From the NCBI GenBank assembly GCA_023957385.1, contig JAMLGZ010000001.1, forward strand, positions 1,164,923-1,228,922: a stretch of DNA of 64,000 nt. The letters are read 5' to 3'. Positions 51,019 to 60,850 of the stretch are shown here, piece by piece. The position numbers and the translations under genes were made by a program. The stretch's first letter is position 1, and each line of letters opens with the position of its first letter. Source of the DNA: Brumimicrobium sp. GTDB lineage: Bacteria > Bacteroidota > Bacteroidia > Flavobacteriales_D > Crocinitomicaceae. Below the pieces are notes generated by a model that was given only the letters and a program-made list of their open reading frames with translations, searched no databases and was not told the origin of the DNA.

Positions 51019-52002
51019 TTAAAAAGAAGGACAGGAGATTGTTCTAAAGCTAGGGGTTCTTGATTTACAATTCAAGTTAATACCCATAGACACTTCATGT
51101 GAACCCCCTGACACCATATTATTTAATTTGGAAACAGTTACGTCGTAGCTATAACCAATCTTAAAAGTTCCTGTATCAATACCAATAGAGGTAATAAATG
51201 CATCGCGAGAACGGAACCAAACACCGGCAGTGAATATTCCATATTTAATATAAGTACCTAACATCAACTCCATAAATCCTTGTTGGTATTGGAAGATAAT
51301 GTTTGGTAAAATAGATGTTTGGTTAGAATACTGAGATTTTCCACCTAAAGCGATGTTAGCACCTAAATGCCCTACAAAACGCATAGGCATAGGACTCTTT
51401 CCAACAATCATAGATTCGTTAGGCATATTTAAGTGGTAAGCAGCCACACCAAAATAGATAATATCTGTATATCCCACAATCCCAGCGGAAACATCAAAGA
51501 AACCACGAGTTCCTCCTCTTGGCACGTCACCTGTAGCATAGATAAAACCACGACGAGGGTCAATCATATCTCCAAAAGTCAATTTATCCCAATCCAAGAA
51601 TTTTTGATTCCATGTAGCTTTCCCAGCAAACATTAATGTGAATTTTCTACTTGCCTTTAAATGGTAGTTATAAATAAAGCTTAATGTAGAATGATTAATC
51701 GTACCCTTCCCTTGTTGGTCGTGGGTAACAATCACACCGATACCACCTGCAATTGCTTTAAAGAATTGATCGTATGAAGCCGAATAGGTAACAAAGGTTC
51801 CTGAAAGTGATGGCCATTGATTTCTATAGTTCAACGCAAATCTCGGACAACCGTGACTACCAGCAAAAGCTGGATTCAAATAAATAGGATTTGCATAAAA
51901 CTGTGAAAATTGAGGGTCTTGGGCAAACGCTTTACTATTTAATCCGCTAACAATCAATGATATAGCAATAGTCGCAAATATATATAACTTCTTTTTGAGC
52001 AT
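51019..52002 (-). CDS. PorP/SprF family outer-membrane protein next to porU
   Basis: 327 residues with signal peptide (MLKKKLYIFATIAISLIVSG...AFA). The mature start QDPQFSQFYANPIYLNPAFAGSHGCPRFALNYRNQWPSL is a textbook PorP/SprF opening. Barrel strands throughout; the C-terminus is unusual, ending in a Cys-containing tail (LNCKSRTPSFRTISCPSF) after the last strand. It is the first gene of a likely unit with gldJ (57 bp gap) and is divergent from porU (160 bp). In Flavobacterium gldJ and porU are direct neighbours; here this barrel gene sits between. Confidence 0.9.
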   Translation of the reverse strand: MLKKKLYIFATIAISLIVSGLNSKAFAQDPQFSQFYANPIYLNPAFAGSHGCPRFALNYRNQWPSLSGTFVTYSASYDQFFKAIAGGIGVIVTHDQQGKGTINHSTLSFIYNYHLKASRKFTLMFAGKATWNQKFLDWDKLTFGDMIDPRRGFIYATGDVPRGGTRGFFDVSAGIVGYTDIIYFGVAAYHLNMPNESMIVGKSPMPMRFVGHLGANIALGGKSQYSNQTSILPNIIFQYQQGFMELMLGTYIKYGIFTAGVWFRSRDAFITSIGIDTGTFKIGYSYDVTVSKLNNMVSGGSHEVSMGINLNCKSRTPSFRTISCPSF

Positions 52003-52094
52003 AGAGTAGTTTTATATTAAATACAAACAACGCCCAATTTTACGAAAAATATTTCTTATAGTTACAAAAAAATGTAAGTTCTTTTAAAATATAC

Positions 52095-52102
52095 TATTTT
52101 TG
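52095..52102 (+). promoter_or_regulatory. -7 box TATTTTTG for porU
   Basis: Exact TAnnTTTG, 60 bp before the chosen porU start at 52163. Confidence 0.45.
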
Positions 52103-52162
52103 AATCCGTTTAGAAAAGGTATATCATATCCAAAACGATCATTTTTTTGTAAAGAAATTGTA

Positions 52163-55100
52163 ATGAAACTCAAACTAAGAAATTTTTTATTCTCTTTTAC
52201 GCTAGTTCTTAATACATTAATAATATGTGCGCAGCAGGAAATCAAAATTGATTTAAAATGGAATGCTGCTCCTGAGAAGTTGGCTTTTCCTCAAGGAGAA
52301 ATTCTTTGCCCAAATTTGGAGAATTCATTTATTGGAGGTCATGAGTTTCTTTATATACAAGAGTTTAAACGGGGAAATCGCAATGTACAATGGGATTTTA
52401 GTCTTGCTACTTATCAAACGACAGAGATTTCCCAGTTAGATAAGGATTTTATTGCTCAGTTTTCAATACCAGTTTATAATCAGTTGACTTATGAGGTAAG
52501 CAATATTAGTAAGGAAGGAATTCCTGTTGCTGTTTTATCACTTGTTCCTTATATAAGGATAAATGATGAGGTAAAACGGATTGTAGCTGTGAATTTTAAT
52601 TTGCAAACGAATACACTTATAAAAAATAAGTCTTATGCATTTGCTGCGAATTCTGTATTGCAAGAAGGAAGTGGTGATTGGTATAAAATAAGTGTAGATG
52701 CAGATGGTATTTATAAAATTGATTATATCTTTTTAAAGAGTATTGGAATTGACGTAGACCATATTCACCCGGATGACATTAATATATATGGTAATGGTTT
52801 TGGTAGATTACCAGAACAAAATTCCATTTCTAGACCAGACGACTTGTTAAAGAATGATATTCTTGTGGTAGGTGGAGAGGATGGAGTATTTAACACAAAT
52901 GATTATATTTTGTTTTATGGGAAGGGTCCTAATAAATGGGAGTTAGTTGGTGATAGATTTGAACGAAATCTGAATGTGTATAATACAACGTCGATTTACT
53001 TTATTAATGTAAATCCTTCTGGAAGTCCTGCACGTATCCAGAATGCCATATTGAGTAACCAGCCGGCTAATCAGATTGTTACTAGTTATAATTCTTATGC
53101 AATTCATGAAAAGGAATTTATAAATATCTTTCGTACAGGAAAGCGTTGGTATGGAGAAGAATTTGATGTGAATTTAACTCAAAACTTCTCACTTAATATT
53201 CCCCAACTTAATCCGAATGAACCGGCTGTATTACGTGGATTCATGGCATGTAAGATAGGAAGTACTGGAGGTACAACTAATTTTAAAGTCAGTTATAATA
53301 ATACAAATTTAGCCACAATAGGAATGCCTTTAGCGAATAAATCGAGTATTACTAGAGGAGGTTTTACTACAACACCTGGACAATTTAACCCAACTTCTAG
53401 TACATTTTCTGTAAAAGTCACTTTTAATAGAGTGACTCCATCTGATGTTGGGTATCTCGACTTTCTAGAAGTGAATGCGAGAAGTTATATGAAATATTAT
53501 GATGGAGTAGAATTTAGAGATTTAAATTCTGTTGGTGTTGGGAATGTGGCAGAAATGCAGCTAACCGATTTCCCTTCTAATGGAGTCATCTGGGAAACTA
53601 CAAATCCAACACAACCTAAGTTAGTAACTGGAACTGATAATGGTGGAATATACTCTTTTAAAGTTGATGCCGATTCATTGCGAAGTTTTGTTGCTTTTAA
53701 ATCTAAGTTTGGTACACCAAAATTTGTAAAACGTGTTAGTCACCAAAACTTGCATGGATTAGAACAAGCGGATTATTTAATTGTCACACATCCAAGATTC
53801 TTATCACAGGCTAATCGCTTAGCTGATCTACATAGAAGTAATGGATTGAAGGTGCATGTCGTTACTAGCGAAGAAGTTTATAATGAATTTTCTAGTGGCA
53901 TGCAAGATCCTACTGCTATTAAATTTTTTGCAAAAATGTTTTACGATAGAGCAGGTGGGAATATTACAGATCAACCAAAGTATTTCTTGCTGTTTGGGGA
54001 TGGAACTTTTGACCCGCTAGATCGTGTGCCTAATAATAACAATATGATTGTAATGTATGAAACGGATGATTCAGAAAATTATACTGGTTCTATTGTTTCA
54101 GATGATTATTTTGGATTTTTAGATGATGGAGAAGGTTTTTCTCCAGTTGATGTTTTAGATATTGCTGTAGGAAGATTGATAGCTACTACCGAAAAAGATG
54201 CTGTTAATTTTGTAAATAAGATAGAACTATATATGAAGAATGGTTCTAATGCTTTTTCTTCAAATAAATTATGTGGAGAAGATGGCGTTATATCTACTCA
54301 TGGAAATTGGCGTCTAAATTATGCTGTTATTGCAGACGATGAAGAGAATGGATATTTCTTAAATCCAGATATGGAGCCTATTACAAATTATGTAGAAACA
54401 AATCATCCAGAGATGAATGTTAAGAAAATATACCTTGATGCCTATCAACAAATTACTACAGCTGGAGGGGAGAGATATCCAGAAGTAAATAACCAAATTC
54501 AAAAAAGTTTTGAAGCAGGCAAGATTGTAATTTGTTATAATGGCCATGGAGGGGCAACAGGAGCTGCATCAGAGAGGGTTATGACTATTGGGGAGATGAG
54601 AAGTTTAACAAATATAGATAAACTCACCCTATTTGTGTCGGCTACTTGTGAATTTGCTAGAGTTGACGATAATGAGCGAGTTTCTATAGGGGAGTGGATG
54701 ATTTTAAATGAAGTAGGTGGCGCTATTGCTATGATGACAACAACTCGAGCAGTTTATTTTTCTACTAACACAGCAACTTCCTCCAATTTATTTAAGAATG
54801 TTTTCATGCGTGATGCAAATAATGAACCCTTGACTTTTGGGGAAATTATATTGAAAACAAAAAACGCAGTAACGGGAGGTTCTAATAATAAAAGGTGTTT
54901 TATGTTGTTAGGTGATCCAGCATTAAAAATAGCTTTACCTTATAGTAAAGTGGTATTGGACAGTGTGAATGGAAATGATGTGGGCTTAACTATAGATACG
55001 CTTTCTGCTTTAGGTGGAGCTAAAATGAAAGGGCATATAGAAGACCAATATGGAAACATCTTAACGAATTTCAATGGTTTTGTACAGCCGACTATATATG

Positions 55101-56026
55101 ATAAACCAGCTCAAAAAAAGACATTAGGGCAGAATGTGGAATCTCCTGTTATTGATTTCTATACCCAAGAGAACGTACTATTTAGTGGTAAATCTACTGT
55201 AAAAGATGGTTATTTTAATTTTGAGTTTATAGTTCCTAAAGACATCGATTTTAATTATGGAAAAGGAAAGGCTAGTTTTTATGCGTGGAGTACCGATAAT
55301 AGGAATGGAGGAGGATATTCAAAATCGCTTTATGTTGGTGGAATAGATACGAATGGAGTTAATGATAGTCAAGGTCCTCAGATTGATTTATATTTGAATT
55401 CACCTGATTTTGTAAATGGAGGAATAACGGATGAAACACCTGTTTTAATTGCAAAAATATTTGATGAAAGTGGAATTAATACGGTAGGAAATGGTATAGG
55501 TCACGATCTTACATTGATAATTGATAATAAAGCTAGTCAGGCGAAGGTATTAAATGAATTTTATACGACTGATTTAGATACTTATAAGAGTGGACAGTTA
55601 AGATATCAATTAGAGAAATTAGCTCCTGGAAGACATACACTCTCTCTTAAGGCATGGGATATTAATAATAATTCTAATGAGAAAGTTTTAGAATTTATTG
55701 TGCAAGAGAAAACTGAGATAGCGATGGATCATGTGTTGAATTATCCGAATCCATTTACTACTCATACAGAATTTATGTTTGAGCATAATCAAACTTGCTC
55801 TGTTTTAGATACAAAAATTGAAATTTATACTGTTTCTGGAAGATTGGTTAAGACGATTAACCAAGCCGTAGAGACAAGGGGGTATAGAGTTGCAGGTATT
55901 CCATGGGATGGACGTGATGAGTATGGAGATCAATTAGCTAGAGGAGTTTATATTTATCGAATTTCCATAAAAAACCCTGATGGAGAGTCAACTCAAGAGA
56001 TGCAAAAATTATATCTTTTGAAGTAA
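52163..56026 (+). CDS. porU: Type IX secretion system C-terminal sortase PorU
   Basis: 1287 residues from ATG 52163, where a signal peptide begins (MKLKLRNFLFSFTLVLNTLIICAQQ); the frame is open to 52100. Gingipain-like peptidase C25 domain in the middle: catalytic His795 in YNGHGGATG and Cys829 in SATCEFARVDD, 34 residues apart as in gingipains. N-terminal adhesive/prodomain part (WYKISVDADGIYKIDY, DYILFYGKGPNKW), C-terminal Ig and FlgD-like domain ending in its own sorting-type signal (NYPNPFTTHTEFMF, ARGVYIYRISI). Cleaves C-terminal domains of T9SS clients at the cell surface and attaches them. Confidence 0.96.
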   Translation: MKLKLRNFLFSFTLVLNTLIICAQQEIKIDLKWNAAPEKLAFPQGEILCPNLENSFIGGHEFLYIQEFKRGNRNVQWDFSLATYQTTEISQLDKDFIAQFSIPVYNQLTYEVSNISKEGIPVAVLSLVPYIRINDEVKRIVAVNFNLQTNTLIKNKSYAFAANSVLQEGSGDWYKISVDADGIYKIDYIFLKSIGIDVDHIHPDDINIYGNGFGRLPEQNSISRPDDLLKNDILVVGGEDGVFNTNDYILFYGKGPNKWELVGDRFERNLNVYNTTSIYFINVNPSGSPARIQNAILSNQPANQIVTSYNSYAIHEKEFINIFRTGKRWYGEEFDVNLTQNFSLNIPQLNPNEPAVLRGFMACKIGSTGGTTNFKVSYNNTNLATIGMPLANKSSITRGGFTTTPGQFNPTSSTFSVKVTFNRVTPSDVGYLDFLEVNARSYMKYYDGVEFRDLNSVGVGNVAEMQLTDFPSNGVIWETTNPTQPKLVTGTDNGGIYSFKVDADSLRSFVAFKSKFGTPKFVKRVSHQNLHGLEQADYLIVTHPRFLSQANRLADLHRSNGLKVHVVTSEEVYNEFSSGMQDPTAIKFFAKMFYDRAGGNITDQPKYFLLFGDGTFDPLDRVPNNNNMIVMYETDDSENYTGSIVSDDYFGFLDDGEGFSPVDVLDIAVGRLIATTEKDAVNFVNKIELYMKNGSNAFSSNKLCGEDGVISTHGNWRLNYAVIADDEENGYFLNPDMEPITNYVETNHPEMNVKKIYLDAYQQITTAGGERYPEVNNQIQKSFEAGKIVICYNGHGGATGAASERVMTIGEMRSLTNIDKLTLFVSATCEFARVDDNERVSIGEWMILNEVGGAIAMMTTTRAVYFSTNTATSSNLFKNVFMRDANNEPLTFGEIILKTKNAVTGGSNNKRCFMLLGDPALKIALPYSKVVLDSVNGNDVGLTIDTLSALGGAKMKGHIEDQYGNILTNFNGFVQPTIYDKPAQKKTLGQNVESPVIDFYTQENVLFSGKSTVKDGYFNFEFIVPKDIDFNYGKGKASFYAWSTDNRNGGGYSKSLYVGGIDTNGVNDSQGPQIDLYLNSPDFVNGGITDETPVLIAKIFDESGINTVGNGIGHDLTLIIDNKASQAKVLNEFYTTDLDTYKSGQLRYQLEKLAPGRHTLSLKAWDINNNSNEKVLEFIVQEKTEIAMDHVLNYPNPFTTHTEFMFEHNQTCSVLDTKIEIYTVSGRLVKTINQAVETRGYRVAGIPWDGRDEYGDQLARGVYIYRISIKNPDGESTQEMQKLYLLK

Positions 56027-56048
56027 AAAGTTAAAAATTTTAACTTTT
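56026..56048 (+). terminator. Weak AT-rich hairpin after porU
   Basis: Stem AAAAGTTAAAA/TTTTAACTTTT with a single A loop centre. Starts at the last base of the porU stop. Too AT-rich to be a strong terminator; read-through to porV is likely. Confidence 0.4.
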
Positions 56049-56051
56049 ATT

Positions 56052-56059
56052 TATATTTG
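56052..56059 (+). promoter_or_regulatory. -7 box TATATTTG for porV
   Basis: Exact TAnnTTTG, 74 bp before the porV start codon. Confidence 0.45.
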
Positions 56060-56133
56060 TACTCCTTATACGCAATAAAATTGTGTTTTTTGCGATATGG
56101 CAATAGGAAAATTTTAAGAAGATTACAGATTTT

Positions 56134-57399
56134 ATGATTAATAGATATTTCATTCTTGGACTGTCAGTTTTTATTTCAGTAGCAAGTTATAGTCAAACAG
56201 GTAATAAAAAGAATGCCTCAGATTTACAGCTTAATACAATCACAACTGCGGTTCCTTTTCTACAAATCACTCCAGATTCTCGTTCTGGAGCAATGGGAGA
56301 TGTGGGTACAGCTTTAAGTGCTTCTTCTAGCTCTTTATTTTGGAATACTTCTATGTTATCTTTTTCAAAGGATAAATCTGAGATTTCGGTTTCCTATTCT
56401 CCATGGCTACAAAATCTAGCATCTGATATTCACCTTTCTCATTTAGCTGGATATTATAAAATCAATGGAAGACACTCTATAGGAGCTTCACTTCGTTATT
56501 TTAGTTTAGGTGAAATCGTATTTACAGATGATAAAGGAGATGAAATTATGTCACATACTCCAACTGAATTTGAAGTCTTAGCTGGATATGCTTTTAAATT
56601 AAATAATAATTTCTCCTTAGGATTAAATGGTAAATTTATTTATTCCAATCTTACGGCTGGGGTTGTAATAGCAGGAGCAGAGAGTACTCCAGGGCTTGCA
56701 GGTGCCGCTGATCTTTCTTTTTCATATAACAATACTGAAATTAACTATGGTAAATTACCTGGAGGTATTGCGGTAGGATTAACATTGAATAATATAGGTA
56801 ATAAAATTTCTTATACGGTAGAGAATGATCGAGATTTCTTACCAACAAACCTTAAATTGGGTACAGCTTTAAATTTCAAGTTTGACTCTTATAACTCGTT
56901 GACTTGGGCTACAGATATTTCTAAATTATTGGTTCCGACGCCACCAATTCGTAATAATAAAGGAGAAATTATTTCTGGTAAAAACCCTGAAGTTGGTGTT
57001 GTAACAGGTATGTTACATTCTTTTTATGATGCACCAGGGGCTCTTGAGAAGGATGAGGCTGGTAATTTAATTCAAGCAGATGATGGCTCTTATCGTGTTA
57101 AAAAAGGTTCAAAGTTTAAAGAGGAGATTAACGAAATAATGATTGGTACTGGTTTGGAGTATTGGTATAATAATCTATTTGCTGTTAGAGCTGGTTATTT
57201 TTATGAGAATAGAAACAAAGGTGCTCGTCAGCATCTAACATTTGGTGTGGGATTGAGATATAAAATTTTTGGAATCGACTTTTCTTATTTAACAGCTTTA
57301 AAAAGAAATAACCCATTACAGAATACTATCAGATTTACGCTTAGACTACACTTTAATGGTGTTAAAAAAGATGTATCTAAAGAACCTGTAGTAGATTAA
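56134..57399 (+). CDS. porV: Type IX secretion system outer-membrane protein PorV (LptO)
   Basis: 421 residues with signal peptide ([21 protein letters not shown]). PorV signature [24 protein letters not shown] and [12 protein letters not shown], then a 14-strand FadL-like barrel. PorV shuttles clients from the SprA/Sov pore to PorU for CTD cleavage and A-LPS attachment. An inserted hydrophilic stretch ([26 protein letters not shown]) probably is an extracellular loop. porU-porV order as in other Bacteroidota. Its stop codon overlaps the stop of convergent rmlA. Confidence 0.95.
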   Translation: MINRYFILGLSVFISVASYSQTGNKKNASDLQLNTITTAVPFLQITPDSRSGAMGDVGTALSASSSSLFWNTSMLSFSKDKSEISVSYSPWLQNLASDIHLSHLAGYYKINGRHSIGASLRYFSLGEIVFTDDKGDEIMSHTPTEFEVLAGYAFKLNNNFSLGLNGKFIYSNLTAGVVIAGAESTPGLAGAADLSFSYNNTEINYGKLPGGIAVGLTLNNIGNKISYTVENDRDFLPTNLKLGTALNFKFDSYNSLTWATDISKLLVPTPPIRNNKGEIISGKNPEVGVVTGMLHSFYDAPGALEKDEAGNLIQADDGSYRVKKGSKFKEEINEIMIGTGLEYWYNNLFAVRAGYFYENRNKGARQHLTFGVGLRYKIFGIDFSYLTALKRNNPLQNTIRFTLRLHFNGVKKDVSKEPVVD

Positions 57400-58265
57400 A
57401 CGATAATTTTCTTTAAATAATCGTAGTAACTTCCTTTGTAATCTTTGATTTGAGATAGGAGCATTTCTTTATTTATCCACCCATTTGTCAAAGCAATCTC
57501 TTCTAAACATGCAATTTTTAAGCCTGTTCTCTTTTCAATAGTCTTTACAAATTCAGTGGCTTCTGTTAATGCTTCATGTGTTCCTGTATCTAACCATGCA
57601 AAACCTCGACTAAGTAGTTCCATTCTTAGATTATTTAGCCCTAAATAGGCTTGGTTCACAGAAGTGATTTCCAATTCTCCTCTGTTAGAAGGCTTTACTT
57701 CTTTTGCAATGTTTATAACAGAATTTGGATAGAAATAAAGCCCAACTACAGCAAAGTTAGACTTTGGTTGTGTTGGTTTTTCTTCAATGCTAATGACATT
57801 GTTGTTTTTATCGAATTCAGCAACACCATAACGCTCTGGGTCTGAAACATACGTTCCGAAAATAACAGCTTTTTTATCGTCTTTTACAGTATGTACTGCG
57901 TCTTGCAGTTTTGTTTTAAGACCTGCTCCGTAGAAGATATTATCTCCTAGAATCAGGCATACATCCTCATCTCCAATAAATTCTTCTCCAAGAATGAATG
58001 CTTGCGCCAATCCATCGGGAGAAGGTTGAATTTTATAAGAAAGTTTCATCCCTATTGTGCTTCCATTGCCTAGTAATTTCTCAAAATTGGGAAGATCCTG
58101 TGGTGTTGAGATAATTAGAACTTCTCTGATTCCTGCAAGCATCAATACAGATAGTGGATAGTATATCATTGGTTTGTCAAATACAGGAAGTAGTTGTTTG
58201 CTTACCACATGCGTTAGTGGATGTAACCGTGTTCCAGAGCCTCCGGCAAGAATAATTCCTTTCAT
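57396..58265 (-). CDS. rmlA: Glucose-1-phosphate thymidylyltransferase
   Basis: 289 residues, family length. Nucleotidyltransferase motif [62 protein letters not shown], and the typical end [20 protein letters not shown]-like region. Makes dTDP-glucose for rhamnose and other deoxysugars. The other rml genes are not here. A TA-N3-TTTG element ends four bases before the start codon (spacer CAAT), a near match to the leaderless motif seen at other genes. Confidence 0.95.
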   Translation of the reverse strand: MKGIILAGGSGTRLHPLTHVVSKQLLPVFDKPMIYYPLSVLMLAGIREVLIISTPQDLPNFEKLLGNGSTIGMKLSYKIQPSPDGLAQAFILGEEFIGDEDVCLILGDNIFYGAGLKTKLQDAVHTVKDDKKAVIFGTYVSDPERYGVAEFDKNNNVISIEEKPTQPKSNFAVVGLYFYPNSVINIAKEVKPSNRGELEITSVNQAYLGLNNLRMELLSRGFAWLDTGTHEALTEATEFVKTIEKRTGLKIACLEEIALTNGWINKEMLLSQIKDYKGSYYDYLKKIIV

Positions 58266-58321
58266 ATTGCAAATTTTAGGTTGATAAATGTATGATTTTT
58301 TAATTAATCTTCAATAATTCC

Positions 58322-59005
58322 TTATTCCTTTCCTTTTAATAAATCTGGTCTTCTTTCCTGTGTTCGTTTGATTGCTTGTTCTTCACGATATGCATCTACT
58401 TTCTTGGGATCTCCAGAAAGTAATATCTCTGGAACCTTTAACCCGTTATATTCAGTGGGACGTGTATATACGGGAGGTGATAGTAAATTATCTTGAAAAC
58501 TATCAGTTAAAGCAGATGTTTCATCACTTAGTACACCTGGAATCAAACGGATAATGCTATCTGCTAAAACAGCAGCAGCCAATTCACCACCAGAAAGGAC
58601 ATAGGAGCCAATGGAAATTTCCCGTGTAATATATAAATTTCGAACCCTTTCATCCACACCTTTGTAATGTCCGCATAAAAGCATGATGTTTTCAGCAGAA
58701 CTCAAATGATTGGCAATAGGCTGATCGTATAACTCTCCATCGGGAGTTAGATAGATGATTTCGTCATACTTTCTTTCCTTTTTTAAACTTTCAATGCAAT
58801 CTGCAATCGGTTGGATAGTCATCACCATACCTGCTCCCCCTCCATAAGGATAATCATCCACTTTTTTATGTTTATCTAAAGAATAATCACGTATGTTGTG
58901 GATATGCACTTCAGCTAAGCCTTTATCTATCGCTCGTTTAATAATAGAATGATCAAATGGCCCTTTGAGTAATTCTGGTAATATGGTCAAGATATCAATC
59001 CGCAT
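58322..59005 (-). CDS. trmD: tRNA (guanine37-N1)-methyltransferase
   Basis: 227 residues from ATG 59005. The frame is open 32 codons further upstream, but [17 protein letters not shown] is the conserved TrmD start and the promoter box lies four bases before it. SPOUT knot motifs: [40 protein letters not shown], with the C-terminal domain ([15 protein letters not shown]). Methylates G37 of tRNAs reading CNN codons to prevent frameshifting. Unlike in many bacteria it is not next to rplS or rimM. Confidence 0.97.
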   Translation of the reverse strand: MRIDILTILPELLKGPFDHSIIKRAIDKGLAEVHIHNIRDYSLDKHKKVDDYPYGGGAGMVMTIQPIADCIESLKKERKYDEIIYLTPDGELYDQPIANHLSSAENIMLLCGHYKGVDERVRNLYITREISIGSYVLSGGELAAAVLADSIIRLIPGVLSDETSALTDSFQDNLLSPPVYTRPTEYNGLKVPEILLSGDPKKVDAYREEQAIKRTQERRPDLLKGKE

Positions 59006-59009
59006 AGTA

Positions 59010-59017
59010 CAAAGATA
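59010..59017 (-). promoter_or_regulatory. trmD promoter box TATCTTTG, four bases from the start codon
   Basis: Exact TAnnTTTG, then TACT, then ATG (59005). Predicts a leaderless transcript. No -33 element recognised. Confidence 0.55.
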
Positions 59018-59125
59018 AATAAATTTGAGTCTATGACTCCTATTAATCCATGAATTCAGTAGGAAATTAACATTTCTCTTTTTATAAAAAATAAATATCA
59101 AAAAGAAACATGCTTTTTGTCACTC

Positions 59126-59133
59126 TATATTTG
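59126..59133 (+). promoter_or_regulatory. SirB1-like gene promoter box TATATTTG, four bases from GTG
   Basis: Exact TAnnTTTG, then TAAT, then GTG (59138). It sets the start: an upstream TTG would place the promoter inside the coding region. Confidence 0.55.
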
Positions 59134-59137
59134 TAAT

Positions 59138-60025
59138 GTGAGAACGAAGACTTCTATACGTGCCCTAATTTTATTAATGTCTGATTCGGATGAATTGGTA
59201 AGAATTCATGCAAAGGAAACTTTGTGCGAATATGGGTGTAGTATTCTCCCAGATATTGAACAGCTTGAAGAAGAAGCTATATTACATCCGGAGTATCATG
59301 AAAATTTAGTAGAAGTACTTAATCATCTTCGTTTGGGAAAGTTGAAATTTGAACTTCAACAATGGCTTAATTCTCGTACCAAAGATTTAAAAGAGGCAGT
59401 TTATCTTATTGATACTTATCAATTCCCGGAATTTAGTAAAGAAGATTTTGATGATAAGATATCATCTCTTCAGCACCGATGTTGGCTTCGTATTAATCAT
59501 AGACAAACCAGTTTTGAACGAGTAAAGATTCTCAATGAATTATTTTTTGAAGAATTTGACTTTTATTGCATCGAACGGCTTCCTTATACGCCATTTGATA
59601 TTTATGTAAACTCAGTTATGGATACTAAAGAAGGGTCTTCATTTTCTTTAGGGTTAATCTACAGTATTTTAGCTCAATCCATGGATATCCCTATTTATGG
59701 AGTAGTCTCTACAAATAATAGAACTCCATTTGTACTAGCATATATGGATAAGAATCATTCATTATCTTTCTTAAATTGGGAGATTAACAACAATGGAGTA
59801 CTCTTCTATATAAGCGTAGGACGTGAGGGCGCTATCATTGAACCGAGTCGTTTGGTAGATATATATGAAGCAGGTGGTTTGCCAACTGACAAAGCACAAT
59901 TTGAGCCTTCATCAAACACAACACTCATTAAGAGGTATTTGTTAGAAATTCATAGGAGTTATTCCAATCAACCACATTTTAGATATAAATTAAAAGATAT
60001 TGAGGAATTACTCGATTTGTTTTAA
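59138..60025 (+). CDS. Transglutaminase-like SirB1-family protein
   Basis: 295 residues from a GTG at 59138, kept over the next ATG (59177) because the helical opening TSIRALILLMSDSDELVRIHA is needed for the family's N-terminal HEAT-like part. C-terminal half is SirB1/transglutaminase-like: FERVKILNELFFEEFDF, SVMDTKEGSSFSLGLIYSILAQSMDIPIYGVVSTNNRTPFVLAY. The usual Cys of the catalytic GxCxS-type motif appears as Ser in EGSSFSLG, so peptidase-type catalysis is doubtful. No signal peptide. Function unknown. Its stop directly abuts that of the convergent DnaJ-domain gene. Confidence 0.8.
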   Translation: MRTKTSIRALILLMSDSDELVRIHAKETLCEYGCSILPDIEQLEEEAILHPEYHENLVEVLNHLRLGKLKFELQQWLNSRTKDLKEAVYLIDTYQFPEFSKEDFDDKISSLQHRCWLRINHRQTSFERVKILNELFFEEFDFYCIERLPYTPFDIYVNSVMDTKEGSSFSLGLIYSILAQSMDIPIYGVVSTNNRTPFVLAYMDKNHSLSFLNWEINNNGVLFYISVGREGAIIEPSRLVDIYEAGGLPTDKAQFEPSSNTTLIKRYLLEIHRSYSNQPHFRYKLKDIEELLDLF

Positions 60026-60829
60026 TTATTTTATACCTCTTGCTTTCTTAATATTTTCGTATGCATTCTGGATTTCTTGGAATTTCTCTTTGGCTCCTTT
60101 TTGGAAATCTTCTCCCATTTGTGCTACCTTGTCGGGGTGGTAGCGTACAGCCATTTGTCGATAAGCCTTTTTCACCTCATCGTCGGAGGCATTTTTGCTA
60201 ATCCCTAAAATTTTGTAATCACTTTCAGCATCTTTCTTAAACATGTTCTCAACGCTTGTGAAATCCATGTTTGGAATTCCCAATAATTGAGCAATCTGAT
60301 TTAAAACACGTATCTCTTGTGGTGAAACTTTTCCATCAGCTTTTGCAATACCAAACAAATAGTGAAGTAATTGAACCCTTACTTCAGGTTGTGTTCGTCG
60401 GCGAATATCCATACAGATTTCCTGTAATGGAATCTGAGAAGGATTGTCAATAAAAAACTTGAGTGTATGAAGGTGGCGCTGATTGAACTGATTCCCAAAT
60501 TGAACCCGTAAAAAAGATTTAACATATTCTAGTTCAACTTTTAGTGCAATCCCATCTGCTTTCATGACAACAGCTGAAAGAGCTAGAAGCATGGTTGGAA
60601 AGTCATAACGTTGTGCTTGTTGCCGGTAATAATTGAAAATATCTTGTTGAGAATAATTGTGGTAAGGATTCTTTCTTTGATAAGAACCTTGTCCATTGTT
60701 GCTGTGTGTTTCTATGGATAGGCTGTCAATCAAAGCACCTAAAACACCTCCGGCAATAGCCCCAATGAAGTGGAACCCGGAAAAAAAGAATCCGAGTGCC
60801 GCTCCAATATATTTATACATTCCTTTCAA
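60026..60829 (-). CDS. TerB / DnaJ-domain protein (DjlA-like)
   Basis: 267 residues (ATG 60829; a second ATG at 60820 is possible). N-terminal glycine-rich membrane segment ([28 protein letters not shown]), central TerB domain ([17 protein letters not shown]...[10 protein letters not shown]) and a C-terminal J domain with the HPD motif ([11 protein letters not shown]). This is the DjlA architecture: a membrane-tethered co-chaperone that activates DnaK locally. In Bacteroidota it is a common single gene. Its minus-strand position behind htpG (21-bp gap) suggests co-transcription of two chaperone-related genes. Confidence 0.9.
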   Translation of the reverse strand: MKGMYKYIGAALGFFFSGFHFIGAIAGGVLGALIDSLSIETHSNNGQGSYQRKNPYHNYSQQDIFNYYRQQAQRYDFPTMLLALSAVVMKADGIALKVELEYVKSFLRVQFGNQFNQRHLHTLKFFIDNPSQIPLQEICMDIRRRTQPEVRVQLLHYLFGIAKADGKVSPQEIRVLNQIAQLLGIPNMDFTSVENMFKKDAESDYKILGISKNASDDEVKKAYRQMAVRYHPDKVAQMGEDFQKGAKEKFQEIQNAYENIKKARGIK

Positions 60830-60850
60830 TAAACTGTATAATGGGTAGAA

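Noticed and set aside
52100-52162. Upstream 21-codon extension of porU
   Set aside because: Signal peptide begins at 52163 and the extension overlaps the promoter box TATTTTTG.
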